Part shown: positions 50,885 through 58,220 of the stretch, one piece after another | Layout: every line of letters begins with the position of its first letter | How positions within the stretch are numbered: position 1 is the first letter of the stretch | Assembly: GCA_030647905.1 (NCBI GenBank) | Contig: JAUSJA010000033.1 | Span: forward strand, 1 to 64,000 | Length of the DNA: 64,000 nucleotides | Direction of reading: 5' to 3' | DNA from: Gemmatimonadaceae bacterium | GTDB lineage: Bacteria; Gemmatimonadota; Gemmatimonadetes; Gemmatimonadales; Gemmatimonadaceae | The notes under the pieces: model-generated | The model's input: only the letters and a program-made list of their open reading frames with translations | Told to the model about the DNA's origin: nothing | The model's database searches: none | Position numbers and translations under genes: made by a program

Positions 50885-53715
50885 GCGGCGAGCTCATGAT
50901 CCGCCTGAATGTGAACGGCGAAGACCGCACGCTTGCCGTTCGGCCGAATGCGACGCTGCTCTCGGTGCTGCGGGACGACCTCGATCTCACGGGCGCAAAG
51001 CGGGGATGCGGCACGGGGGACTGCGGCGCGTGCACCGTGCAGGTAGAGGGCGAACCAATGGCGTCGTGCCTGCTGCTCGCCGTGGCCGCGAACGAAAAGC
51101 GCATTACCACGGTCGAGGGACTCGCCCGCGACGGTGATCTGCACCCACTGCAGAAATCGTTCGTCAAGCATGGCGCGCTCCAGTGCGGCTACTGCACGAG
51201 TGGCGCGCTGATGTCGGCCAAAGCGCTCGTTGACCGGGATCCCGATCCATCACGCGAAGACATCAAGACATCGCTCAGCGGGAATCTCTGCCGGTGCGGT
51301 GCGTACGGTCGGATGGTCAGCGCGGTTGAAGGGTGGAAGGAATATGATGGCGTGGCGCTCGACGCACGGCCGCACGCGCACGGCGAACGCGACCAGCAGC
51401 GGGACCACGCCGTGGTCGGCCACGGCGTCACGCGGTACGACGGGCCCGACAAGGTGACGGGCCGCGCGAAGTACACCGCTGACCTGCGGTTTCCCGGCAT
51501 GCTTCACGGAAAGCTGCTTGGGAGTCCCATCGCGCACGGGCGCATCACGCGGCTCGACGTTTCCAAAGCCCGCGCGTTGCCGGGTGTCGTTGATGTGCTC
51601 ACCGCCGCCGATGTACCGGATGGGTGGTACGGCGTCAGTCCCGCACGCGAGGACGAGCAGATTCTGGCCAGGGATCGCGTCCGCTACGTCGGCGACGAGA
51701 TCGCCGCGGTCGCCGCGGTGGACGAGGAGACCGCTGAGCACGCCATCAAACTCATCGAAGTGGAGTTCGAGGAACTTCCGGCGGTGTTCGATCCGCAGGC
51801 GGCGATGGCGCCGGGCGCACCGGTGATTCATCCCGAGAAGCCGCGCTATGCCGGCAACATCAACACGCGCGTGGACTGGGACTTCGGCGACGTGGAGAAG
51901 GGGTTCGCCGAAGCGGACCACGTGCGCGAGCAACGGTTCGTCGGCAACCGCACCTACCAGGCGCCGATGGAGCCGCACGCGGCGCTCGCGCGCTGGGAGC
52001 ACCACGCCGGCCGGCTCACGATCTGGTCGTCCACGCAAACACCGCACTACGTCCATCGTTCGCTGTCGCGGATGCTCGGCATCCCGATGGGGAACATTCG
52101 CGTGATCCGGCCGCCGGTAGGCGGCGGCTTCGGAGCCAAGGCCGAGGCGACGCCACTCGACTTCTGCTCCGCGATTTTCGCGAAGCGGACCGGCCGGCCG
52201 GTGATGATGGAGTACTCGCGCGAGGAGATGTTCAGGCACTTCCGCGGGCGCCACAAGCAGTACATCGACCTGAAGATCGGCGTGAAGCGCGACGGCACGA
52301 TCACCGCCGTGGAGCAGCGCGTCGTGCTCGACGGCGGCGCATACACGTCGTACGGCGTGATCACGGCGTACTACGCGGGCTCGATGCTGCCCACGCTCTA
52401 CAAGATGCCGAACTACCGCTACCGCGGCACACGCGTCTATACGAACCTGCCCGCATCGGGGGCGTTCCGTGGCCACGGCGTGCCGCAGCCGCGGTTCGCG
52501 TTCGAGTCGCTGCTCGACATGATCGCGGAAGACATCGGGCTCGATCCAATCGAGATTCGGCTCAGGAACGCGATGACGCCGAACACGCGCACGTGCAACG
52601 CGCTCGACATTACGTCGTGTGAGTTCACGGCAACGCTTCAGCGCGCGCGCGACACGTCAAAGTGGATCGAGAAGAAGGGCAAGCTGCCGCGCGGCAGGGG
52701 AATCGGGGTCGGATGCGGTGGGTTCGTTTCCGGCGCCGGGTATCCGATCTATCGGTCCGATTTTCCGCATTCGAACGCCGTCATCCGCGTGCACGAGGAC
52801 GGCACCGGCGTGTCGCTGCACATCGCCGCCGCGGAGATCGGCCAGGGATCCGACACCGTGCTCGTGCAGATGGCGGCGGAAGAGCTGGGGGTGCCTTACG
52901 AATGGGTATGGCTCGCGGATTGCGACACGACGACGAGTCCGCTGGATCTCGGCTCGTACTCGAGTCGGGTCACACTGATGGCCGGCCACGCGGTTCAGCG
53001 CGCGGCAGCGAAAGTGCGCGCGCAGCTGCTCGCGGTCGCTGCCACAGAGTTGTCGCGCGACGTCGCGTCGCTCGTCGCGAGGGGGGGCCGGATCTTCGCG
53101 AACAATGATCCCGCTATGGCAATGGACTGGGCCGTGGCTGCACGGCTCGCGTTCTCAGCGCAAGGCCCGGTCGTCGGGACGGGATCGTACCAACCGCCGA
53201 AGAATCTTGGCGGCGACTTCAAAGGAGGCGCCGTTGGCACATCGCCGGCGTACAGTTTCTCGACCGTGGTCGCAGAGGTCACGGTGGACCTGGAGACCGG
53301 TCAGGTCTCGGTGGATCGGGTGACGGACTTCAGCGACGCGGGCACGGTGATCAATCCGATCACGTTCCACGGCCAGGTGGAAGGTTCGATCGTGATGGGG
53401 CTCGGCGAAACGCTGCTCGAGGACACACTTTTCGACGCGAAGGGACGTGCCATGAATCCAAACCTGCACGATTACCTGATCCCGACGATGCTCGAAATTC
53501 CAGAGATTCACACGGCAGCGGTCGAAAGCTTCGAACCCAACGGTCCGTTCGGCGCGAAGGAAGTCGGGGAGGGATCCCTGCTCCCGGTGCTCGGCGCGAT
53601 CGCCAACGCGATCTACGATGCGTGCGGCGTCCGCGTCACCGAGTTGCCCATCACGCCCGAAAAGATCCTGCGCGGCCTGGCGAAACACGCCCCGGTCAAT
53701 GGAGTCCCCGCATGA
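50881..53715 (+). CDS. Fused [2Fe-2S] and molybdenum-binding hydroxylase subunit
   Basis: 944-aa fusion of the small iron-sulfur and large Mo subunits. Residues 1-160: plant-type [2Fe-2S] cluster C43, C48, C51, C63 (GCGTGDCGACTV) and a second cluster C102, C105, C137, C139 (QCGYCTSGALM, GNLCRCGAYG). Residues about 180-940: Mo-cofactor domain with PPVGGGFGAKAEATPLDF, AAAEIGQGSDTVLVQ and the C-terminal GPFGAKEVGEGSLLPV containing the active-site Glu. HcrA-like features are the last motif and VTELPITPEKIL. The fusion of small and large subunits is itself unusual for hydroxybenzoyl-CoA reductases, which keep them separate. Likely dehydroxylates or hydroxylates the aromatic acyl-CoA before or instead of ring reduction. 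Confidence 0.87.
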   Translation: MSGELMIRLNVNGEDRTLAVRPNATLLSVLRDDLDLTGAKRGCGTGDCGACTVQVEGEPMASCLLLAVAANEKRITTVEGLARDGDLHPLQKSFVKHGALQCGYCTSGALMSAKALVDRDPDPSREDIKTSLSGNLCRCGAYGRMVSAVEGWKEYDGVALDARPHAHGERDQQRDHAVVGHGVTRYDGPDKVTGRAKYTADLRFPGMLHGKLLGSPIAHGRITRLDVSKARALPGVVDVLTAADVPDGWYGVSPAREDEQILARDRVRYVGDEIAAVAAVDEETAEHAIKLIEVEFEELPAVFDPQAAMAPGAPVIHPEKPRYAGNINTRVDWDFGDVEKGFAEADHVREQRFVGNRTYQAPMEPHAALARWEHHAGRLTIWSSTQTPHYVHRSLSRMLGIPMGNIRVIRPPVGGGFGAKAEATPLDFCSAIFAKRTGRPVMMEYSREEMFRHFRGRHKQYIDLKIGVKRDGTITAVEQRVVLDGGAYTSYGVITAYYAGSMLPTLYKMPNYRYRGTRVYTNLPASGAFRGHGVPQPRFAFESLLDMIAEDIGLDPIEIRLRNAMTPNTRTCNALDITSCEFTATLQRARDTSKWIEKKGKLPRGRGIGVGCGGFVSGAGYPIYRSDFPHSNAVIRVHEDGTGVSLHIAAAEIGQGSDTVLVQMAAEELGVPYEWVWLADCDTTTSPLDLGSYSSRVTLMAGHAVQRAAAKVRAQLLAVAATELSRDVASLVARGGRIFANNDPAMAMDWAVAARLAFSAQGPVVGTGSYQPPKNLGGDFKGGAVGTSPAYSFSTVVAEVTVDLETGQVSVDRVTDFSDAGTVINPITFHGQVEGSIVMGLGETLLEDTLFDAKGRAMNPNLHDYLIPTMLEIPEIHTAAVESFEPNGPFGAKEVGEGSLLPVLGAIANAIYDACGVRVTELPITPEKILRGLAKHAPVNGVPA

Positions 53716-54365
53716 CCGCCCGGCCCATCGCGCACATCGACGCAGTACGTCCATCGCGGCTGGTTCGCGCGTCGTCGCAGAAAAAACTCGACCGGCTGCT
53801 GAAGAAGACGGCCGCGCTCATCGCGAAAAACGGGTTCAACGCGATGACAATGCGCGACCTGAGCACGGCGCTCGGCACGAGTCTGGCGGGGCTGTACCAC
53901 TATTTCGCGAGCAAGGAAGATCTGCTCTTTCAGCTGCAATACCGCACTTTCGCGTCGCTGCTCGAGCAGCAGGAGAAGATCGCTGAGCAGCCGGGCACGC
54001 CGGAGGAGCAGCTCGCGCGATTGCTCACCGGCCACCTGCAGTTCTACTCGCGGCACACGAACGAGCTCAAGGCATGCACGTTCGAGATGGAGTCGCTTGG
54101 CCCCAAGCCCTACAAGATCGTCGAGGAGATTCGACGCCGTTACTACAGGCTGATGGCCTCGGCGGTCGCGCAGGTCACTGACGGGCCGGCGGCCGGCACG
54201 AGGGAAACCAGGCAGAGCCGGCACACGGCGCTGTTCATCTTCGGGATGCTGAACTGGATTTTCATGTGGTACGAGCCGTCGCGGCACGGGACGGTCGAGC
54301 AGATCGGACAGGAAATGCGCGACTTGCTGTTGAACGGCCTTCGGCGCACAAAACGAAGCAGTTGA
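53712..54365 (+). CDS. TetR-family transcriptional regulator
   Basis: 217-aa regulator. The N-terminal helix-turn-helix (about 28-75) reads LLKKTAALIAKNGFNAMTMR followed by DLSTALGTSLAGLYHYFASKEDLLF, the standard TetR layout; the helical C-terminal domain binds a ligand and mediates dimerisation. It sits inside the operon it probably controls (its ATG overlaps the hydroxylase stop), giving autoregulation. The palindromes at 33370 and 45363 are the natural candidate sites; an aromatic or alicyclic acyl-CoA is the likely inducer by analogy with other TetR regulators of acyl-CoA pathways. Confidence 0.88.
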   Translation: MTARPIAHIDAVRPSRLVRASSQKKLDRLLKKTAALIAKNGFNAMTMRDLSTALGTSLAGLYHYFASKEDLLFQLQYRTFASLLEQQEKIAEQPGTPEEQLARLLTGHLQFYSRHTNELKACTFEMESLGPKPYKIVEEIRRRYYRLMASAVAQVTDGPAAGTRETRQSRHTALFIFGMLNWIFMWYEPSRHGTVEQIGQEMRDLLLNGLRRTKRSS

Positions 54366-54396
54366 TCCCGGAGGCGGCGCCAGCGCCTTTGGGATC
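54364..54396 (+). terminator. Stem-loop between the tetR and thiolase genes
   Basis: Outer stem gatccc / gggatc (54364-54369 with 54391-54396) encloses an inner aggcg / cgcct stem, and the structure is followed by ttcattt. It starts inside the tetR stop codon and ends about 20 bases before the thiolase start. It could act as a partial terminator or attenuator that lowers expression of the downstream beta-oxidation genes relative to the reductase. Confidence 0.5.
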
Positions 54397-54417
54397 TTCA
54401 TTTATGAGGAGGGTTCA

Positions 54418-55629
54418 GTGCAGTTCAACGATGTCTGGATTCCCTACGGTGGGTACTGGTCCACGCCGTTCACCCCGTGGCAGGGGGCGTTCGCGACGCT
54501 GGCGCCGATTCCGTTCGCCGCCGAAATGGCGGCACGCGCCTTGTCGGATCGCGGCGTCGCCGCAACCGACATCGACGGTCTCTGCCTCGGCACGACCGTC
54601 GCGAGCAAGCATTCCTTCTACGGTGCTCCGTGGTTCGCCGGGCTGGCGGGCCTCGGCCACGTGGGTGGACCGACGATCAACCAGGCGTGCGCGACGTCGG
54701 TGCGCTGCCTGGTGCAGGCCGCACAGGAGCTCGAATCGAAGAGCGCACACACCTACCTGGCCGCCACCGCCGACCGCACCAGCAACGGTCCGCATGTGTT
54801 CTACCCGAATCCCGCTGGTCCAGGCGGCACGGGCGACTCAGAGAACCTCGTGCTCGACAGTTTCGGGCACGACCCGTACGCCAGGAATTCGATGCTGCAG
54901 ACCGCGGAGAATGTGGCACGCGAGGCCGGAATCACACGCGAAGCGCAGGAAGAGGTCACCCTTCTGCGCTACAAGCAATACGAGCGCGCGCTCGCCGACG
55001 ACAGCGCGTTTCTCAGGCGCTACATGTTGTGGCCGGTGGAGATCAAGGACGCGCGAGGCAAGAAGGTGCTCGCGACGGTGACTGGGGACCAGGGTGTCTT
55101 TCCGACCACGGCGGACGGACTCGCCGGACTCCGGCCCGTGATGGAGGGGGGCACGGTCACATTTGGCACGCAGACACACCCCGCCGATGGCAACGCGGCC
55201 ATGTTGCTCACGTCGGGCCGCGACCGCGCCCGCTCTCTCGCGCGGAATGGCACAGTGGACGTGCAACTGCTCTCGTACGGACAGGCGCGCGTCAAGAAGG
55301 GCTTCATGCCGATGGCGGTGCTTCCCGCCGCGAAGCTCGCGCTCGAACGCGCGGGAATCCAGCCGAACGCGCTGGCCAGCGTCACGACGCACAACCCGTT
55401 CGCCGTAAATGACGTGTACCTCATGCGGGAGTTGAAGCTCGACGCCGAGCGGATGAACCGCTACGGATGTTCGCTCGTGTGGGGCCACCCACAGGGACCG
55501 ACAGGGCTCCGGTCGATCATCGAACTGATCGAGGACCTGACGATCCTGGGCGGCGGATATGGACTGTTCACCGGCTGTGCCGCAGGCGACAGCGCCGCCG
55601 CGGTCGTGCTGAAAGTCAGCGTGCGCTGA
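54418..55629 (+). CDS. Thiolase family acyl-CoA acetyltransferase
   Basis: 403-aa thiolase-superfamily protein. The N-terminal nucleophile is in TINQACATSVRCLVQA (Cys near 88). C-terminal motifs are THNPFAVNDVYL (His), YGCSLVWGHPQGPTG (His) and LFTGCAAGDSAAAVVLKV, where Cys takes the place of the usual C-x-G-G-G-x-G cysteine. It is divergent from housekeeping thiolases but keeps the expected catalytic residues. Best guess is cleavage of 3-oxopimeloyl-CoA to glutaryl-CoA and acetyl-CoA, given the neighbours. GTG start at 54418 behind a strong gaggaggg ribosome site. Confidence 0.8.
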   Translation: MQFNDVWIPYGGYWSTPFTPWQGAFATLAPIPFAAEMAARALSDRGVAATDIDGLCLGTTVASKHSFYGAPWFAGLAGLGHVGGPTINQACATSVRCLVQAAQELESKSAHTYLAATADRTSNGPHVFYPNPAGPGGTGDSENLVLDSFGHDPYARNSMLQTAENVAREAGITREAQEEVTLLRYKQYERALADDSAFLRRYMLWPVEIKDARGKKVLATVTGDQGVFPTTADGLAGLRPVMEGGTVTFGTQTHPADGNAAMLLTSGRDRARSLARNGTVDVQLLSYGQARVKKGFMPMAVLPAAKLALERAGIQPNALASVTTHNPFAVNDVYLMRELKLDAERMNRYGCSLVWGHPQGPTGLRSIIELIEDLTILGGGYGLFTGCAAGDSAAAVVLKVSVR

Positions 55630-55659
55630 ACCATACGAATGGCCGAGAGGACCTTTACG

Positions 55660-56616
55660 ATGAACTATTTCGCCCCGAAAGAGGCTGCCGGATTCGGATT
55701 CAAGGACATCCTGTACGAGAAGAAAGACTGGGTAGGACGCATCACGATCAACCGGCCCGAGTCGTTCAATTGTTACACGACTGCCACGCTGCAGGAGCTG
55801 ATCACCGCGATCGACGACGCCTCGACCGACGACAACGTCGGCGTGATCGTGCTGACGGGCGCCGGCGACAAGGCGTTCTGCACGGGCGGCGATGTGAAGG
55901 AATACGCGAACACCTACACCAGGAGCCCGCACGACTACTTCAAGTACATGGGGCTCTTCGCCAAGTACATCGAGAGCATTCTGCGCAGCGGCAAGGTGAC
56001 GATCGCGCGTATCAACGGGATCGCGGTCGGCGGCGGCAACGAGACCCAGCTGGCGTGCGATCTCGCGGTCATGGCTGACGACACCTATCTCGGCCAGGTT
56101 GGAACGAGTGTGGGGAGCGTTGCCTGTGGCGGCGCGACCCAATGGCTGTCGATCCACGTGGGGGACCGCCGCGCACGCGAAATGCTGTTTCTCAATCCGC
56201 GCATCCCCGCGGCAAAGGCGCTCGAATGGGGACTCGTGAACCGTGTTGTTCCGCGTGCCCAACTCGACGAAGAAGTGGCGACGCTCGTCAAGCAGTTGCT
56301 CGAGAAGTTCCCCGAATGCACGCGTTACACCAAGCAGCAGGTGAACTACTGGAAGGAAGTGTCGTGGCACGCCACCGTCGGGCATGCGCGCGACTGGCTC
56401 TCGACACACTTCACCACGCTCGAGCCCTACGAGGGGATGCAGGCGTTCGTGGAGAAGCGGAAAGTGGACTTCATGGGACTGCGGCGCAAAGCCGCCGGAG
56501 CGGGAAGCAGCGAATTCCTCTGGGGCCCATACAGCAAGGCGTGCACCAAGTGCGGCGCGAAGGGTATTCCGGAGCAGTTCACTTACTGCGGCGGTTGCGG
56601 CGCCGCGCTCACATAG
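55660..56616 (+). CDS. Oah/BamA-like ring hydrolase (crotonase) with C-terminal zinc ribbon
   Basis: 318-aa crotonase-fold protein. Landmarks shared with 6-oxocyclohex-1-ene-1-carbonyl-CoA hydrolase are NRPESFNCYTT, LTGAGDKAFCTGGDVKEYA, YFKYMGLF, RINGIAVGGGNETQLACDLAV, YLGQVGTSVGSVACGGATQW and WGLVNRVVP. The roughly 45-residue block that follows VVP in Oah (normally about 375 aa) is missing. Instead the last 25 residues form a CxxC-x11-CxxC zinc ribbon (C295, C298, C310, C313) that Oah does not have. It probably hydrates and opens the alicyclic ring to give 3-hydroxypimeloyl-CoA. Start at 55660 has a gagagg site; an in-frame ATG lies at 55639. Confidence 0.72.
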   Translation: MNYFAPKEAAGFGFKDILYEKKDWVGRITINRPESFNCYTTATLQELITAIDDASTDDNVGVIVLTGAGDKAFCTGGDVKEYANTYTRSPHDYFKYMGLFAKYIESILRSGKVTIARINGIAVGGGNETQLACDLAVMADDTYLGQVGTSVGSVACGGATQWLSIHVGDRRAREMLFLNPRIPAAKALEWGLVNRVVPRAQLDEEVATLVKQLLEKFPECTRYTKQQVNYWKEVSWHATVGHARDWLSTHFTTLEPYEGMQAFVEKRKVDFMGLRRKAAGAGSSEFLWGPYSKACTKCGAKGIPEQFTYCGGCGAALT

Positions 56617-56629
56617 CACTGCGAATGTC

Positions 56630-57379
56630 ATGAGTCTCGAACTCGCTGGTCAGGCGGCGCTGGTCACTGGCGCTGGACGCGGCATCGGCGCGGCGATCGC
56701 GCGCGAGTTCGCGCGCGCTGGTTGCGACGTGGCGCTCGTGGAGTTCGGGGCGTTCAATGAAGCGCAAAGCCTGGCCGATGAGCTGCGCCGGTCAGGGAGG
56801 CGCGCGGTCGCGATCCGCGCCGACGTCTCGGATGTCGGCGCGGCTGAGCGGGCGGTCGCGGCCACGGTTGAGGCGTTCGGCCGGCTCGATCATCTCGTGT
56901 GCAACGCGGGCATCACGCGCGATGCGATGATCTGGAAGATGACGGAAGAAGCCTGGGACCAGGTGATCGACGTCAATCTCAAAGGCTGTTTTGCGTACTG
57001 CCGCGCGGTGGCGGGCTTGTTTCGCACTCAGCAGCACGGGCGCATCGTGAACATCGCGTCGATCAACGGGCTGCGCGGAAGGGCCGGGCAGGCGAATTAC
57101 GCGGCATCGAAGGCGGGGATCATCGCGCTCACGCGTACGCTCGCGCGCGAGCTAGGGCCGAAGGGAGTGAACGTGAATTGTGTCGCCCCCGGCATGGTGC
57201 GAACCGAAATGGCGGCGAAACTCCCGCCGACCGTCCTCGAGAAAGCCATCGCCGAAACGGCCCTCGGCCGGATCGCCGAGCCGGAGGACGTGGCGCGCGT
57301 CGTCGTCTTTTTGTGCAGTGAAGCCGCACGCCACATCACGGGAGAAGTCATCAGAGTGGATGGGGGCCAGTTGGCATGA
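56630..57379 (+). CDS. SDR-family dehydrogenase (hydroxyacyl-CoA, BadH/Had role)
   Basis: 249-aa classical short-chain dehydrogenase/reductase: cofactor site TGAGRGIGAAIA (13-24), NAG in LVCNAGITRD, and catalytic Ser-Tyr-Lys in IASINGLRGRAGQANYAASKAG, with the C-terminal ITGEVIRVDGGQ. In Thauera the 6-hydroxycyclohexene-carbonyl-CoA dehydrogenase (Had) is a zinc MDR enzyme, while in Rhodopseudomonas BadH is an SDR. An SDR sits here between the ring hydrolase and the dienoyl-CoA hydratase, so it most likely oxidises the cyclic hydroxyacyl-CoA to the ketone that the hydrolase opens. Thirteen bases after the ring-hydrolase stop. Confidence 0.82.
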   Translation: MSLELAGQAALVTGAGRGIGAAIAREFARAGCDVALVEFGAFNEAQSLADELRRSGRRAVAIRADVSDVGAAERAVAATVEAFGRLDHLVCNAGITRDAMIWKMTEEAWDQVIDVNLKGCFAYCRAVAGLFRTQQHGRIVNIASINGLRGRAGQANYAASKAGIIALTRTLARELGPKGVNVNCVAPGMVRTEMAAKLPPTVLEKAIAETALGRIAEPEDVARVVVFLCSEAARHITGEVIRVDGGQLA

Positions 57380-57415
57380 CACGTGAGAGATATGCATGAA
57401 CGGAGCGCGGACGCG

Positions 57416-58189
57416 ATGACCGGGAACGCAAGCCTCGTGAGGTATGAGGTGCGCGATGGCATCGCGCACGTGACGCTCGACGCACCGCCGCTCAACATCC
57501 TGAGCGCGGCGATGATGCTGCAACTCACCGACGCACTGGAACGCGCGCAAGCGGATCGCTCACTCACTGCGGTTGCGGTTGGCTCGAATGGTCGTGCGTT
57601 CTCCGCCGGCGCGGACATCGGCGAGCACCGTCCCGAGCAGGCTCCCGGGATGATCGCCGCCTTCAGCCGTCTGTTCCGCGTGCTGGGGGCGAGCGAGTTG
57701 CCCCTTGTCATGGCTGTAGACGGGGCGGCGCTTGGGGCGGGATTCGAGCTGGCGATGATGGCCGACGTGCTCCTCGCGAGCGATCGCGCGACGTTCGGTC
57801 AACCGGAAATCCGGCTTGGCTTCTTCGCGCCGGTTGGCGTCACCGCGTTGCCGGCGCGTATCGGACTCGCGCGTGCGCTTGAAATCACATGCACGGGACG
57901 CACGTACACGGCGGCGGAGATGCTCGCGATGGGCCTTGTGTCGCGCGTCATCGCGTTTGCCGAGCTGCCGGCGGCGATAGACGGTGTGCTCGCGGACCTG
58001 CGGCGCTCGAGCCCGCTCGTGATGCGGATGAACGTGCGGTTGACGCGAACGCTCTTCGGCCAGCCATTCGAGGATGCGCGCTGTGCGGCGGAACGTGTGT
58101 TCCTTGGCGAACTCATGGCGACGGAAGACGTCCGCGAAGGACTCGCGTCCTTCTTCGAGAAGCGCCGGCCGGCGTGGAAAAACCGATGA
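57416..58189 (+). CDS. Cyclohexa-1,5-diene-1-carbonyl-CoA hydratase-like (Dch)
   Basis: 257-aa crotonase, the size of Dch. Distinguishing features are LDAPPLNILSAAMMLQL at the N-terminus, FSAGADIGEHRPEQAPGMIA with the His-Arg-Pro turn characteristic of this subgroup, VDGAALGAGFELAMMADVLL, and FGQPEIRLGFFAPVGVTALP. It should add water to the conjugated diene made by benzoyl-CoA reductase. GTG at 57383 and ATG at 57392 are alternative starts; the ATG at 57416 is preferred because it begins the conserved N-terminus and follows a ggag site. Completes the early pathway: reductase, hydratase, dehydrogenase, hydrolase. Confidence 0.82.
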   Translation: MTGNASLVRYEVRDGIAHVTLDAPPLNILSAAMMLQLTDALERAQADRSLTAVAVGSNGRAFSAGADIGEHRPEQAPGMIAAFSRLFRVLGASELPLVMAVDGAALGAGFELAMMADVLLASDRATFGQPEIRLGFFAPVGVTALPARIGLARALEITCTGRTYTAAEMLAMGLVSRVIAFAELPAAIDGVLADLRRSSPLVMRMNVRLTRTLFGQPFEDARCAAERVFLGELMATEDVREGLASFFEKRRPAWKNR

Positions 58190-58220
58190 GCGGCGCGGGC
58201 GCGCGGGAGCGACCAGAGCG

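Noticed and set aside
54838-56631. 597-codon minus-strand frame across the thiolase and ring hydrolase genes
   Set aside because: Shadow of two coding genes that carry clear motifs on the plus strand.
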